Positions 17,902-25,898 of a DNA stretch of 64,000 nucleotides are shown here, piece by piece. Source of the stretch: CAZYTM01 sp964649725 (GTDB lineage: Bacteria > Desulfobacterota > Desulfuromonadia > Geobacterales > Geobacteraceae); NCBI GenBank assembly GCA_964649725.1, contig CAZYTM010000006.1, positions 62,001 to 126,000 of the forward strand. Reading direction: 5' to 3'. The first letter of the stretch is position 1. Every line of letters begins with the position of its first letter. Position numbers and translations under genes: made by a program. The notes under the pieces were generated by a model that was not told the DNA's origin, ran no database searches, and worked only from the letters and a program-made list of their open reading frames with translations.

Positions 17902-17937
17902 AGAATATCTGCTCGATCTATCTCACGTCTCCTGCTT

Positions 17938-18513
17938 TCAGTTGACCATTACAACCTTGACTGGCATTCTCTGAACAAGTTGTTCCTTGTTATTGTAATG
18001 TAACAATGCAGCATTGGTAATAGTATGAGGGAAGGTGTTCAAGGTAAGATTGAAATCGTGTGCCACCAGATTATAATGGCTTCTGGCATCATTGATGGTC
18101 GCTTCGACAGCACCCAAACGGTCATGGATTGCGACGTAACGATCATCCCTATGCAGGCTCTGGTTCAGCTGTTCGACAACCGCAAGCCGGGCCAGTGCTC
18201 GAGTCAACTCCCTCTGGCTAGCCATGAACTGATCCAGCTCCTGCAGATTAGCTGGTGGCTTCGTCTGCGCATCCTGACTTAACAGCTTCAGAGCTGCTTT
18301 TTCAGTTTCAGCCAGTAGTACCGCCTCATGTCGAAGATGTTCACCGATTATCTGCACAAAGCGAGGGACAAGGATTGTACGTTCCCGGCAGGCGGTTTCC
18401 AGCTTCTGCCAGGCATTCTGTACCTCCCCCTCCTTGGTTTGCAACGTGCGGTACCCACATCCCGTCAGCAACAGCAATATCAGAGCGAAGCAACACATGC
18501 ACAGCTGTTTCAT
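17938..18513 (-). CDS. LemA-family lipoprotein
   Basis: 191 residues. A signal peptide ends in lipobox LLTGC (Cys19). The mature part, GEVQNAWQKLETACRERTILVPRFVQIIGEHL, is the LemA pattern (variant of VQ-QWQNRADLIPNLV), followed by long helices and DARSHYNLVAHDFNLTLNTFPHTI, matching the family's Y-N--V--FN----FP motif. Anchored in a membrane. It stands alone with its own terminator. Role unknown; LemA proteins are helical-bundle envelope proteins. Confidence 0.85.
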   Translation of the reverse strand: MKQLCMCCFALILLLLTGCGYRTLQTKEGEVQNAWQKLETACRERTILVPRFVQIIGEHLRHEAVLLAETEKAALKLLSQDAQTKPPANLQELDQFMASQRELTRALARLAVVEQLNQSLHRDDRYVAIHDRLGAVEATINDARSHYNLVAHDFNLTLNTFPHTITNAALLHYNNKEQLVQRMPVKVVMVN

Positions 18514-18833
18514 GTCACCCTCCCGTTACACAAAAAACAGCCTCCTGGCGATCCCCCCCCACTGCAAACTTGCCCTGCCAGATATGTAAATATTTGTTAA
18601 TCTGTTAGCATAAATTATTCCTAACTTGCAGCAGAGCCGCAGAATATATGACAAATGCAATATTATTGAGAGGTTAGAATAATTGTCAGATATTGGTGGA
18701 CATCACGGAGAGATAGAGGCAGCCTGTTTCCGGCTATCACACTAACTAAAATGGCGATTTGACCAACACAAACAGAGCAACCTATTTTTCCACTTGCGGC
18801 GGTGTAAAACTCAGGCACATCTCATGAACCACC

Positions 18834-21425
18834 TTACCGGTGGATCACCAGTGAATCTCCCGACATGGAGAGATCAACATGCACCGTCTCCCCCTCGGCA
18901 AACTTCCCTTCCAGCAGCATCAGCGCCAGCGGGTCCTGCACCTTGCGCTGCAGGGTCCGCTTCAATGGCCGCGCTCCATAGGCAGGGTCAAAGCCCTCCT
19001 GGGCAAGATACTCCTTGGCCCTGTCACTGATCACCAGCGTGATGCGTCGCTCGTCAAGCCGCTGCTGCAGAGCTCTGGCCTGGATCTCGACAATCTGCTT
19101 GATCCTCTCCAGCGACAAGGCATGATAGATGACGATCTCATCGATCCGGTTGAGAAATTCAGGCTTGAAGCTCTCCCGTAACGTCTCCATCACCATATTG
19201 CGCATCCTGGCATAATCGCTGGCGCCATACTGCTGGATCCAGGTTGAGCCGAGATTGCTGGTCATGATGATGACGGTGTTGCGGAAATCGACCGTCCGCC
19301 CCTGGCCATCGGTCATCCGTCCGTCGTCAAGAAGCTGTAGAAGCACATTGAACACCTCAGGGTGGGCCTTTTCGATCTCATCGAAAAGGACGATACTGTA
19401 TGGCCGGCGACGGACCGCCTCGGTCAACTGGCCACCCTCCTCATAGCCGACATAGCCAGGAGGAGCGCCGATAAGCCTGGCAACCGTATGCTTCTCCTGA
19501 TATTCGCTCATGTCGATCCGGACAACGGCATGATCATCATCAAAGAGGAACGCGGCAAGCGCCTTGGCGGTCTCGGTCTTGCCCACCCCGGTCGGGCCCA
19601 GGAATATGAACGAACCGATGGGGCGCTGCGGGTCTGCCAGGCCGGAACGGGCACGGCGGATTGCGTTTGCCACCAGCACCAGTGCGTCATCCTGACCCAG
19701 CACCCTGGTACGGAGCCTATCCTCCATATGGACCAGTTTCTCCGCCTCGCTCTCCAGCATCCTGCTGACCGGGATACCTGTCCACTTCGCAACGATCGCT
19801 GCAATCTGATCGGCATCCACCTCTTCGGCAAGCATCTTCCCCTCTTGCTGCAACACCCCTAACTCCCCGGTCCTTGCCTCCATCTCCTTCTCCAGAAGAG
19901 GTATCTCGCCATAGCGGAGTTCTGCTGTGCGAGCCAGATTTCCCTCACGTTCACTCTTTTTCGCCTCCTCCTTCTTCTCTTCAATCTTCTTCTTCAGCTC
20001 CCGCTGGAGAGCGATGATCTCCTTCTCCTGACGCCAGTGCCCCTTGAGCCGGGCCGAATCCCCCTGCAGGGTGGCCAGTTCGTCAGTCACCTTTTTCAGA
20101 CGCTCTTCGGCATGATGGTCATGTTCCCTTAACAGCGCCTGCTTCTCTATCTCCAGCTGGATTATCTTCCGCTCGATCTCGTCGATCTCGGTCGGCATGG
20201 AATCTATCTCGATCCGCAGCCTGGAGGCAGCTTCGTCGATCAGGTCGATCGCCTTGTCCGGCAGGAAACGGTCTGTGATGTAACGGTCAGAGAGGGTTGC
20301 TGCAGCCATGATGGCGCTATCCTTAATCCTGACCCCGTGAAACGCCTCATACTTCTCCTTCAGCCCACGCAGGATGGAGATGGTCTCCTCGATACTCGGC
20401 TCGCCGGCATAGACCTGCTGGAAGCGACGCTCCAGGGCCGCATCCTTTTCGATATACTTGCGGTATTCATTCAACGTAGTGGCGCCGATACAGTGCAACT
20501 CACCCCTTGCCAGAGCCGGTTTGAGCATGTTGGAAGCGTCCATGGCCCCTTCGGCAGCGCCGGCACCTACCAGGGTATGCAGTTCGTCGATAAAGAGGAT
20601 GATCTTCCCCTCCGATTTGGCCACCTCCTTGATCACCGCCTTGAGCCTGTCCTCGAACTCACCGCGATACTTGGCTCCGGCGATCAACGCCCCCATGTCG
20701 AGTGCCACCACCCGCTTCTCCTTGAGGGTCTCCGGCACATCACCAGCCACGATCCGCTGCGCCAGCCCCTCGACAATGGCGGTCTTCCCCACCCCCGGCT
20801 CGCCGATCAGGACCGGATTATTCTTGGTTCGCCGGGAGAGGACCTGCAGTACCCGGCGGATTTCATCGTCCCTGCCGATGACCGGATCGAGTCTCCCCTG
20901 GCGGGCCAGTTCGGTAAGGTCACGGGCATATTTGGCCAACGCCTGGTACTTCTCTTCCGGGTTCTGGTCTGTGACCCGCTCCTCCCCCCTCACCTCCTTC
21001 AGGGAAGAAAAAAGGGCCTCCCGGGAGACTCCCGCTTCAGCCAGCAACCGCGCCGCGTCGCTCCCCTTTTCACCTGCCAGCCCGAGCAACAGATGTTCTG
21101 TAGAGACAAATTCGTCCTTCATTGCATCTGCCTCTTGCTGGGCCTTGTCGAGAGCCTGATTGAGCGGAGGGGAGAGATAGAGCTGCATGGTCGCACCGCT
21201 CACCTGCGGGAGTTTCTGCAGAAGCGTCTCGAGCCGGTTCTGCAGATTGGCTGGTGAGACCCCCAGCTTCTGCAGTAACGGCACCACCACCCCACCCTCC
21301 TGGCTCAAAAGAGCGGCCAGCAGATGCTCCGGATATATCGCTGAATGCCCGCGCCGGGAGGCGATACTCTGCGCCTCAGACAGCGCCTCCTGGGTCTTTA
21401 TCGTCATCTTGTCAGGTCTTAACAT
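18834..21425 (-). CDS. clpB: ClpB disaggregase
   Basis: 863 residues, complete. It has an N-domain (repeat motif HSAIYPEHLL), first AAA domain with GEPGVGKTA, a coiled middle domain of about 120 residues (the M-domain that sets ClpB apart from ClpA/C), and second AAA domain with GPTGVGKTE and VRIDMSEYQEKH. With DnaK it resolubilises heat-aggregated proteins. An AAGGAG site precedes the start, and a candidate promoter lies about 60 bases upstream. Confidence 0.97.
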   Translation of the reverse strand: MLRPDKMTIKTQEALSEAQSIASRRGHSAIYPEHLLAALLSQEGGVVVPLLQKLGVSPANLQNRLETLLQKLPQVSGATMQLYLSPPLNQALDKAQQEADAMKDEFVSTEHLLLGLAGEKGSDAARLLAEAGVSREALFSSLKEVRGEERVTDQNPEEKYQALAKYARDLTELARQGRLDPVIGRDDEIRRVLQVLSRRTKNNPVLIGEPGVGKTAIVEGLAQRIVAGDVPETLKEKRVVALDMGALIAGAKYRGEFEDRLKAVIKEVAKSEGKIILFIDELHTLVGAGAAEGAMDASNMLKPALARGELHCIGATTLNEYRKYIEKDAALERRFQQVYAGEPSIEETISILRGLKEKYEAFHGVRIKDSAIMAAATLSDRYITDRFLPDKAIDLIDEAASRLRIEIDSMPTEIDEIERKIIQLEIEKQALLREHDHHAEERLKKVTDELATLQGDSARLKGHWRQEKEIIALQRELKKKIEEKKEEAKKSEREGNLARTAELRYGEIPLLEKEMEARTGELGVLQQEGKMLAEEVDADQIAAIVAKWTGIPVSRMLESEAEKLVHMEDRLRTRVLGQDDALVLVANAIRRARSGLADPQRPIGSFIFLGPTGVGKTETAKALAAFLFDDDHAVVRIDMSEYQEKHTVARLIGAPPGYVGYEEGGQLTEAVRRRPYSIVLFDEIEKAHPEVFNVLLQLLDDGRMTDGQGRTVDFRNTVIIMTSNLGSTWIQQYGASDYARMRNMVMETLRESFKPEFLNRIDEIVIYHALSLERIKQIVEIQARALQQRLDERRITLVISDRAKEYLAQEGFDPAYGARPLKRTLQRKVQDPLALMLLEGKFAEGETVHVDLSMSGDSLVIHR

Positions 21426-21487
21426 TCCTGCTCCTTAGTAGGCAAATTTGCCTGCAATACAGCAACCGTAACAATCCTGGTAAGGAA

Positions 21488-21516
21488 ATAATAGGTACGC
21501 CTGGCCCATGTGTCAA
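21488..21516 (-). promoter_or_regulatory. Promoter of clpB (sigma-70-like, possibly RpoH-read)
   Basis: Minus strand: CTTGACA, 17 bases, TATTAT (TTGACA 21516-21511, TATTAT 21493-21488). CTTGACA with CCTATTAT also partly resembles the RpoH consensus, and rpoH lies in this window. No CIRCE element is seen here. Confidence 0.5.
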
Positions 21517-21651
21517 GTTAAGCAACGATTCTTATCCGGCGCGACCGCTGTTCAAATTGCGACATTCTGCACAGGACCGGCAAATCTTGTAATTCAGCAT
21601 AGTTAGAGATATTAGCCGGGACAACTGTTCAATCCAGGTTCAGCTACACTT

Positions 21652-21679
21652 ACTATGGTCGAAAGAAATAATATAATAT
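21652..21679 (+). promoter_or_regulatory. Weak candidate promoter for the 21.8-kb lipoprotein
   Basis: TTACTA and a perfect TATAAT spaced 16 bases, about 85 bases upstream of the lipoprotein ATG. The -35 match is poor. Nothing else was recognised in the 338-base gap 21426-21763 apart from the clpB promoter. Confidence 0.35.
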
Positions 21680-21763
21680 TTTAAGCAAGTTACGCCTTGA
21701 GCCAGACTGGCATGTTTCTCGTAACAGAGAAGTTGAAATTGATATTGGTCAAGGAGGTGCAGC

Positions 21764-22057
21764 ATGAAACGGATCATTTTCAGCATAATGGCAATACTGG
21801 TTCTCTCCGGCTGCAGCGAACTGCGGATCATCGGTCAGGCAGCAGTAAGGGAGTTAAAGGCTGAGGCGATCAATGTCGAATGGTCTGCCTACAACCAGCA
21901 GCAGGAGTTGGCTGAATTGCAGCTGAAGAAGAATACCATGCTGGCCAAAGCAGATACGACCAGCAAGGGGAGAAAAGCGGTCATCCCATCCTATGGGCAG
22001 AGATGGGCCCAGACCGCGCAACTACAGCAGGGTAAAGGGCTCTGGGAACGCCACTGA
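21764..22057 (+). CDS. Small lipoprotein of unknown function
   Basis: 97 residues with signal peptide and lipobox VLSGC (Cys17), so lipidated. The mature part is a single charged helix (AVRELKAEAINVEWSAY, QQQELAELQLKKN) then a basic tail. A very strong AAGGAGGTGCAGC ribosome site precedes the ATG. It is a plus-strand single gene between clpB and ilvE. No family recognised. Confidence 0.75.
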   Translation: MKRIIFSIMAILVLSGCSELRIIGQAAVRELKAEAINVEWSAYNQQQELAELQLKKNTMLAKADTTSKGRKAVIPSYGQRWAQTAQLQQGKGLWERH

Positions 22058-22086
22058 AAATGAGGGGAGTTCACCGGCTGAGATGA

Positions 22087-22326
22087 TTATCCGGCAATGC
22101 CGCGCATCGCCCCGAGCGGGCAGTCGCGCAGACAGGCAGCACAGTTTCGGCATAGCTCTGGCGCGACATTCACCGCCAGCTTCCGTCTCCCCGACTGATT
22201 GAGAGTTATGAGCCCGGCACGACAGGCAGCCACGCAGCGACCGCAGCCGCTGCAGCGTTTGACATCCGCTGCCGGAGAGAGAGTAGCGGCGTCTATAACC
22301 CCAACTCCAGTTGTTTCCAGGTACAA
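22087..22326 (-). CDS. Small 4Fe-4S ferredoxin-like protein
   Basis: 79 residues. Two cluster motifs are visible: CSGCGRCVAACRAG and, after a 20-residue spacer, CRNCAACLRDCPLGA. Their spacing suggests a bacterial 2[4Fe-4S] ferredoxin fold, an electron carrier. The frame opens with a TTG at 22326 inside the end of the preceding small gene; no ATG is available, so the true start is unsure. It overlaps the Cys-rich gene by 34 bases, suggesting translational coupling. Confidence 0.75.
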   Translation of the reverse strand: MYLETTGVGVIDAATLSPAADVKRCSGCGRCVAACRAGLITLNQSGRRKLAVNVAPELCRNCAACLRDCPLGAMRGIAG

Positions 22327-22448
22327 CGCTTGATTTTCGGACCAGGATAGTAGCGCGGACAGGTGGCAATAACCAATTCAGCCGGCTGTTTGCAGGCCCT
22401 GCGGCAGGAGAGGCAGAGTAGATTGGCATCTTTTGCAGGTTTTCGCAT
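22293..22448 (-). CDS. Cys-rich 51-residue protein
   Basis: It starts at an ATG with GGGGGAC upstream. LCLSCRRAC, ATCPRYYPGP and a late C in KRCTWKQL suggest a small metal- or cluster-binding fold. It overlaps the ferredoxin gene and follows ilvE by 65 bases, so the three may be one unit. No family recognised. The good ribosome site and the overlap argue for a real gene. Confidence 0.6.
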   Translation of the reverse strand: MRKPAKDANLLCLSCRRACKQPAELVIATCPRYYPGPKIKRCTWKQLELGL

Positions 22449-22513
22449 CTTGTCCCCCGTTTGGGAAACCGGGCAGGAGAGGAGTCCCCCCTCCTGCCAC
22501 GCCATGGATCAGA

Positions 22514-23587
22514 TCAAGCCAGCTTCCGTATCCAGCCGAATCGGTCCTCGATCCGGCCGTTCTGGATACCGGTAAGCGTATCGTAAAGCAGCTGGGTAAG
22601 TCTGCCGACCCCGCCATTGCCGATAGGCAAAAGCTCCCCTTTGTAGCCCAATGAACCGACCGGCGTGATTACCGCTGCCGTACCGGCACCAAAGGCCTCG
22701 GTCACCTTGCCGCTGCGGATATCGGCCAGCAGTTGGTCCACCTCGATCGGTTGCTCTGCAACGGAAAACCCTAGCGAATCGGCCAGCTGCAGCACCGAGT
22801 CGCGAGTAACACCGTTCAGGATGGAGCCGGTCAGGGGGGCGGTCACCACCTTATCCCCATAGGCGAAGAGCATGTTCATGGCCCCCACCTCCTCGATAAA
22901 GCGCCGCTTGCCGCCATCGAGCCAGAGCACCTGGTCGAACCCCTTCTTTTTAGCCTCCAGAGCCGCCTTTAAAGAGCTGGCATAGTTGCCACCGGTCTTT
23001 GCTTCGCCGGTGCCGCCGCAGACCGCCCGGACATACTGGTCCTCGACCATGATCCTGATCGGATTGAAACCGGCCGGGTAATAGGCTCCGACCGGGGAAA
23101 GTATCACATAAAAATAGAAGTGGTCGGAAGGCTTCACCCCGAGCACCGGCTCCACCGCGATCATGGTCGGGCGGATATACATGGATGTACCGCTGGAGGT
23201 GGGGATCCAGTCTCTTTCAAGCTTTACCAGCTCCTCGATCCCATGCAGGAAGAGCTCTTCCGGCAATTGCGGCATGCAGATACGTTCGGCAGAAAGGTTG
23301 AAACGCCTGGCGTTCATCTCCGGCCGGAACAGGGCGATGGTGCCATCCTCCCATTTATAGGCCTTGAGCCCTTCGAAGATCTCCTGGGCATAGTGGAAGA
23401 CCAGAGAGGCGGGGTCGAGGACAAAAGGTGCATAAGGTTCGATCCGGGCATCCACCCACCCCTGGCCGGCCTTCCATTCGACCAGCAGCATCCGGTCGGT
23501 GAATATCCTGCCAAAGCCGAGCTGTGCCTCATCGGTATACTTGGGCTTCTTCTTCCCCTCCGGCAATGCCTCGATCCTGATATCCAT
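22514..23587 (-). CDS. ilvE: Branched-chain amino acid aminotransferase
   Basis: 357 residues from the ATG at 23587, which has GGGAGG nine bases upstream; a TTG at 23596 touches that site and is less likely. PLP fold-type IV. It makes or degrades Leu, Ile and Val with 2-oxoglutarate. Signatures: FHYAQEIFEGLKAY, YIRPTM, the GGNYASSLKAALEAKKKGFDQVLWLDG segment with the PLP-binding Lys region preceding it, and FGAGTAAVITPVG. It is the longer (eukaryote-like, about 355 residue) form of BCAT. Confidence 0.95.
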   Translation of the reverse strand: MDIRIEALPEGKKKPKYTDEAQLGFGRIFTDRMLLVEWKAGQGWVDARIEPYAPFVLDPASLVFHYAQEIFEGLKAYKWEDGTIALFRPEMNARRFNLSAERICMPQLPEELFLHGIEELVKLERDWIPTSSGTSMYIRPTMIAVEPVLGVKPSDHFYFYVILSPVGAYYPAGFNPIRIMVEDQYVRAVCGGTGEAKTGGNYASSLKAALEAKKKGFDQVLWLDGGKRRFIEEVGAMNMLFAYGDKVVTAPLTGSILNGVTRDSVLQLADSLGFSVAEQPIEVDQLLADIRSGKVTEAFGAGTAAVITPVGSLGYKGELLPIGNGGVGRLTQLLYDTLTGIQNGRIEDRFGWIRKLA

Positions 23588-23769
23588 CTGCGACAACCTC
23601 CCTATGCCGGCACTCTGCCAGCCTGATAATCTCTATTTTTGTACCACAGTACCATGTTAACGGGCAAGGTTTTTTGCCAGATTGCGCTGAAGATGGCTAT
23701 ATCCTCGCCGTTGTCCAACTTGGTCCCCCTGTCCGGATATTGTCATATATCTGCAATTAACCGTAATTC

Positions 23770-23799
23770 TTGACATTACAGTATCTAAAAGTGTATTAA
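23770..23799 (+). promoter_or_regulatory. Promoter of putative small RNA A
   Basis: Perfect TTGACA (23770-23775), 18-base spacer, TATTAA (23794-23799). Transcription would begin near 23806, about 100 bases before an intrinsic terminator and with no reading frame between. Confidence 0.6.
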
Positions 23800-23805
23800 T
23801 GTGGC

Positions 23806-23905
23806 TGGTTTTGTATGCAGTCCCTTGGAGGGGCCGATGGGATGCTGGAGCGCAGGGAGAGAGAGCCGCCTTATCAGCCGGAGATGCTGATGGGGCGGCT
23901 TTTAT
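23806..23905 (+). ncRNA. Putative small RNA A (or leader of the hsd operon)
   Basis: An intergenic unit of about 100 bases with its own promoter and terminator. It is rich in GGA (CTTGGAGG, GATGCTGGAGCGCAGGGAG) and ends in a hairpin AGCCGCC...GGCGGCT with loop CGGAGAT and TTTTA. Element B at 48252-48338 has the same plan and the same terminator loop. GGA in loops recalls RNAs that bind CsrA/RsmA, but this is inference. Because hsdM begins only 48 bases later, it could instead be an attenuator for the restriction operon. Confidence 0.45.
23864..23905 (+). terminator. Intrinsic terminator before hsdM
   Basis: Stem AGCCGCC/GGCGGCT with inner stem ATCAGC/GCTGAT, loop CGGAGAT, followed by TTTTATT. 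It stops transcription entering the hsd operon from upstream, so hsdM either has another start or depends on read-through. Confidence 0.8.
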
Positions 23906-23952
23906 TGATTCACAACAGCTGAAGGTGATTAACCTTTAAAGGAGTTTACGGC

Positions 23953-25425
23953 GTGTTGACCGGTGAAAACAAAGGGAAGATTGACAAGGTATGGAACACC
24001 TTCTGGTCCGGGGGGATTTCCGACCCGTTGCGGGTGATCGAGCAGATCTCCTTTCTGCTCTTCATCAAACGGCTGGACGATATCCACACGGCGCGGGAGA
24101 AGCAGGCCAACCGGCTGGGGAAGCCGATCAAGGAGCCGATCTTCGGGCCGGGACAGGACAAGCTGCGCTGGTCGCGCTTCCGGGAGTTCGAGGCGGAGGA
24201 GATGTTCAAGACCGTCAGCCAGGAGGTCTTCCCCTTCATCAAGAACCTGCACGGCGGCGAGGACAGTGCCTATAGCCGCCACATGAAGGATGCCATCTTC
24301 ATGATCCCGACGCCGAGCCTGCTGGAGCGGGTGGTGGAGCAGATCAGCGACGTGCCGATGGAGGACCGGGATACCAAGGGCGACCTCTACGAGTACATGC
24401 TCTCCAAGCTGACCACCGCCGGCACCAACGGCCAGTTCCGCACTCCCCGCCATATCATCCGGATGATGGTGGAGCTGATGCAGCCCCGCCCCGACGACAT
24501 CATCTGCGACCCGGCCTGCGGCACCGCCGGTTTCCTGGTGGCGGCCGGTGAATACCTGCGAGAGAAGCATGCCGACCTGTTTCACAACGAAGCGCAGAAG
24601 AATCACTTCAACACCAAACTCTTCAACGGTTTCGACTTCGACTCCACCATGCTGCGGATCGCCAGCATGAACATGATGCTCCACGGTGTCGAGAATCCGG
24701 CCATCGAGCGGCGTGATTCGCTCTCCAACGTTGCTGGTGACATCGCCGATGCCTACACCCTGATCCTGGCCAATCCGCCCTTCAAGGGGTCGCTGGATGA
24801 GGAGACCGTGGCCAAGGACCTGCTGCGCAGGGTCAAGACCAAGAAGACTGAGCTGCTCTTCATCGCCCTGATGCTGCGGCTCCTCAAGCCGGGCGGGCGC
24901 TGCGCGGTGATAGTGCCGGACGGGGTGCTGTTCGGCTCCAGCAAGGCGCACCTGGACCTGCGCAAGATCCTGGTGGACGGCCACAAGCTGGAGGCGATGA
25001 TCTCCATGCCCTCCGGCGTCTTCCGCCCCTATGCCGGCGTCTCCACCGGCATACTGATCTTTACCAAGACCAACTCCGGCGGCACGGATCACGTCTGGTT
25101 CTACGACATGCAGGCCGATGGTTTCTCTCTGGATGACAAGCGCAATCCGGTAGAGCAGAACGATATTCCCGATGTGCTGGACCGCTGGCAAGGGCGCGAC
25201 CCGGCCAAGGACAGCGACCGCACGGCCAGGGCCTTCTGCGTACCGGTGCAGGAGATCCGCGACAATAAGTACGACCTCTCAATCAACCGTTACAAGAAGG
25301 TGGAGCATGAGGAGGTGGCCTACGAGCCACCGCAGGTTATCATTGCCCGGCTGGAGGCGCTGGAGAGGGAGATTGCCGGGGAGTTGGCGGAGTTGGCCCT
25401 TCGACTCCGCTCAGGGACCGATTGA
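23953..25425 (+). CDS. hsdM: Type I restriction-modification DNA methyltransferase subunit
   Basis: 490 residues from a GTG with AAAGGAG upstream. Helical N-terminal domain (FLLFIKRLDD), then the SAM-binding motif DPACGTAGF (residues 186-193) and catalytic NPPF (274-277), the signature of N6-adenine methylation. It works as M2S with HsdS, and M2S plus R2 for cleavage. The last codons (ALRLRSGTD) are encoded by a palindromic repeat (25398-25417), so an insertion has replaced the native C-terminus. Codon use is GC-rich, unlike the cargo genes at 27-30 kb. Confidence 0.95.
   Translation: MLTGENKGKIDKVWNTFWSGGISDPLRVIEQISFLLFIKRLDDIHTAREKQANRLGKPIKEPIFGPGQDKLRWSRFREFEAEEMFKTVSQEVFPFIKNLHGGEDSAYSRHMKDAIFMIPTPSLLERVVEQISDVPMEDRDTKGDLYEYMLSKLTTAGTNGQFRTPRHIIRMMVELMQPRPDDIICDPACGTAGFLVAAGEYLREKHADLFHNEAQKNHFNTKLFNGFDFDSTMLRIASMNMMLHGVENPAIERRDSLSNVAGDIADAYTLILANPPFKGSLDEETVAKDLLRRVKTKKTELLFIALMLRLLKPGGRCAVIVPDGVLFGSSKAHLDLRKILVDGHKLEAMISMPSGVFRPYAGVSTGILIFTKTNSGGTDHVWFYDMQADGFSLDDKRNPVEQNDIPDVLDRWQGRDPAKDSDRTARAFCVPVQEIRDNKYDLSINRYKKVEHEEVAYEPPQVIIARLEALEREIAGELAELALRLRSGTD
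25394..25420 (-). repeat. Palindromic repeat 1 (core TGAGCGGAGTCGAA)
   Basis: Core on the minus strand, with arms GGCCC/GGGAC (one mismatch). It lies inside the last codons of hsdM and forms an inverted pair with repeat 2, 41 bases away, marking the left edge of the GIY-YIG element. Confidence 0.85.
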
Positions 25426-25450
25426 TATTATGCACGATCCGTAGAAGCCC

Positions 25451-25475
25451 GGTGGCTGAGCGGAGTCGAAGCCAG
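25451..25475 (+). repeat. Palindromic repeat 2 (core TGAGCGGAGTCGAA)
   Basis: Arms TGGC/GCCA flank the 14-base core, just upstream of the GIY-YIG ATG at 25485. The arm sequence differs from the other copies but still pairs with itself. Confidence 0.85.
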
Positions 25476-25484
25476 GTGTTGATT

Positions 25485-25898
25485 ATGCCTTTTATGTACA
25501 TCCTCGAATGCATTGACGGCAGCTACTACACAGGAAGCACCAAGGATCTGGAGCGCCGTCTTTGGGAACATCAGAACGGATTGGGTGCGAACCATACAGC
25601 CAAGAGACTGCCCGTGAAGCTCGTTTACTGTGAAGAGTGCGCCCGCATTGATGACGCGTTTTATCGGGAAAAACAGGTTCAAGGGTGGAGCCGTAAGAAA
25701 AAAGAGGCATTAATGGCGAGTGATACAAATCAACTTCATCTGTTGGCTGCATGTCAAAACGACAGCGCTTCGACTTCGCTCAGCGACCGTTCTCGTGCCC
25801 GTTCCCTGAGCGGAGTCGAAGGGAACAGTGCCGGGCCGGATAACCTTGCCCGCTCGTTGAGCGGAGTCGAAACGAGCATAAAAGGGATGTCGGAATGA
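25485..25898 (+). CDS. GIY-YIG nuclease-domain protein with repeat-derived tail
   Basis: 137 residues from the ATG at 25485; the frame is open upstream only because it runs through a repeat. Residues 1-90 are a minimal GIY-YIG domain of the UPF0213/YhbQ kind: MYILECIDGSYYTGST (the GIY-YIG strand pair), RRLWEH with the conserved Arg, and FYREKQVQGWSRKKKEALM with the metal-binding Glu. The last 45 residues are translated palindromic repeats, giving SLSGVE twice. It sits between hsdM and hsdS, and its stop overlaps the hsdS ATG by four bases. This fits a small selfish or domesticated nuclease element inserted into the operon without breaking expression. DNA target unknown. Confidence 0.8.
   Translation: MPFMYILECIDGSYYTGSTKDLERRLWEHQNGLGANHTAKRLPVKLVYCEECARIDDAFYREKQVQGWSRKKKEALMASDTNQLHLLAACQNDSASTSLSDRSRARSLSGVEGNSAGPDNLARSLSGVETSIKGMSE
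25764..25788 (-). repeat. Palindromic repeat 3, core with one change
   Basis: Minus-strand core TGAGCGAAGTCGAA with short arms CGC/GCG. Located in the tail of the GIY-YIG frame. Confidence 0.75.
25801..25826 (+). repeat. Palindromic repeat 4
   Basis: Perfect arms GTTCCC and GGGAAC around core TGAGCGGAGTCGAA, translated in frame as SLSGVEG. Repeats 3 and 4 are in opposite orientation, like a REPIN-type pair. Confidence 0.9.
25852..25877 (+). repeat. Palindromic repeat 5
   Basis: Perfect arms GCTCGT and ACGAGC around the same core. The arms are unrelated to those of repeat 4 but again fully complementary, so the stem is conserved as structure rather than sequence. It is spaced 51 bases (17 codons) from repeat 4, keeping the frame, and is the right edge of the element, 18 bases before hsdS. 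Confidence 0.9.

Noticed and set aside
23929..25191. Minus-strand open frame of 420 codons opposite hsdM
   Set aside because: Shadow of hsdM. The protein pattern is His/Gln/Val-rich without motifs.
25394..25880. CRISPR array suggested by repeated 26-base units
   Set aside because: Units occur in both orientations, have variable arms and irregular spacing, and no cas genes are present.
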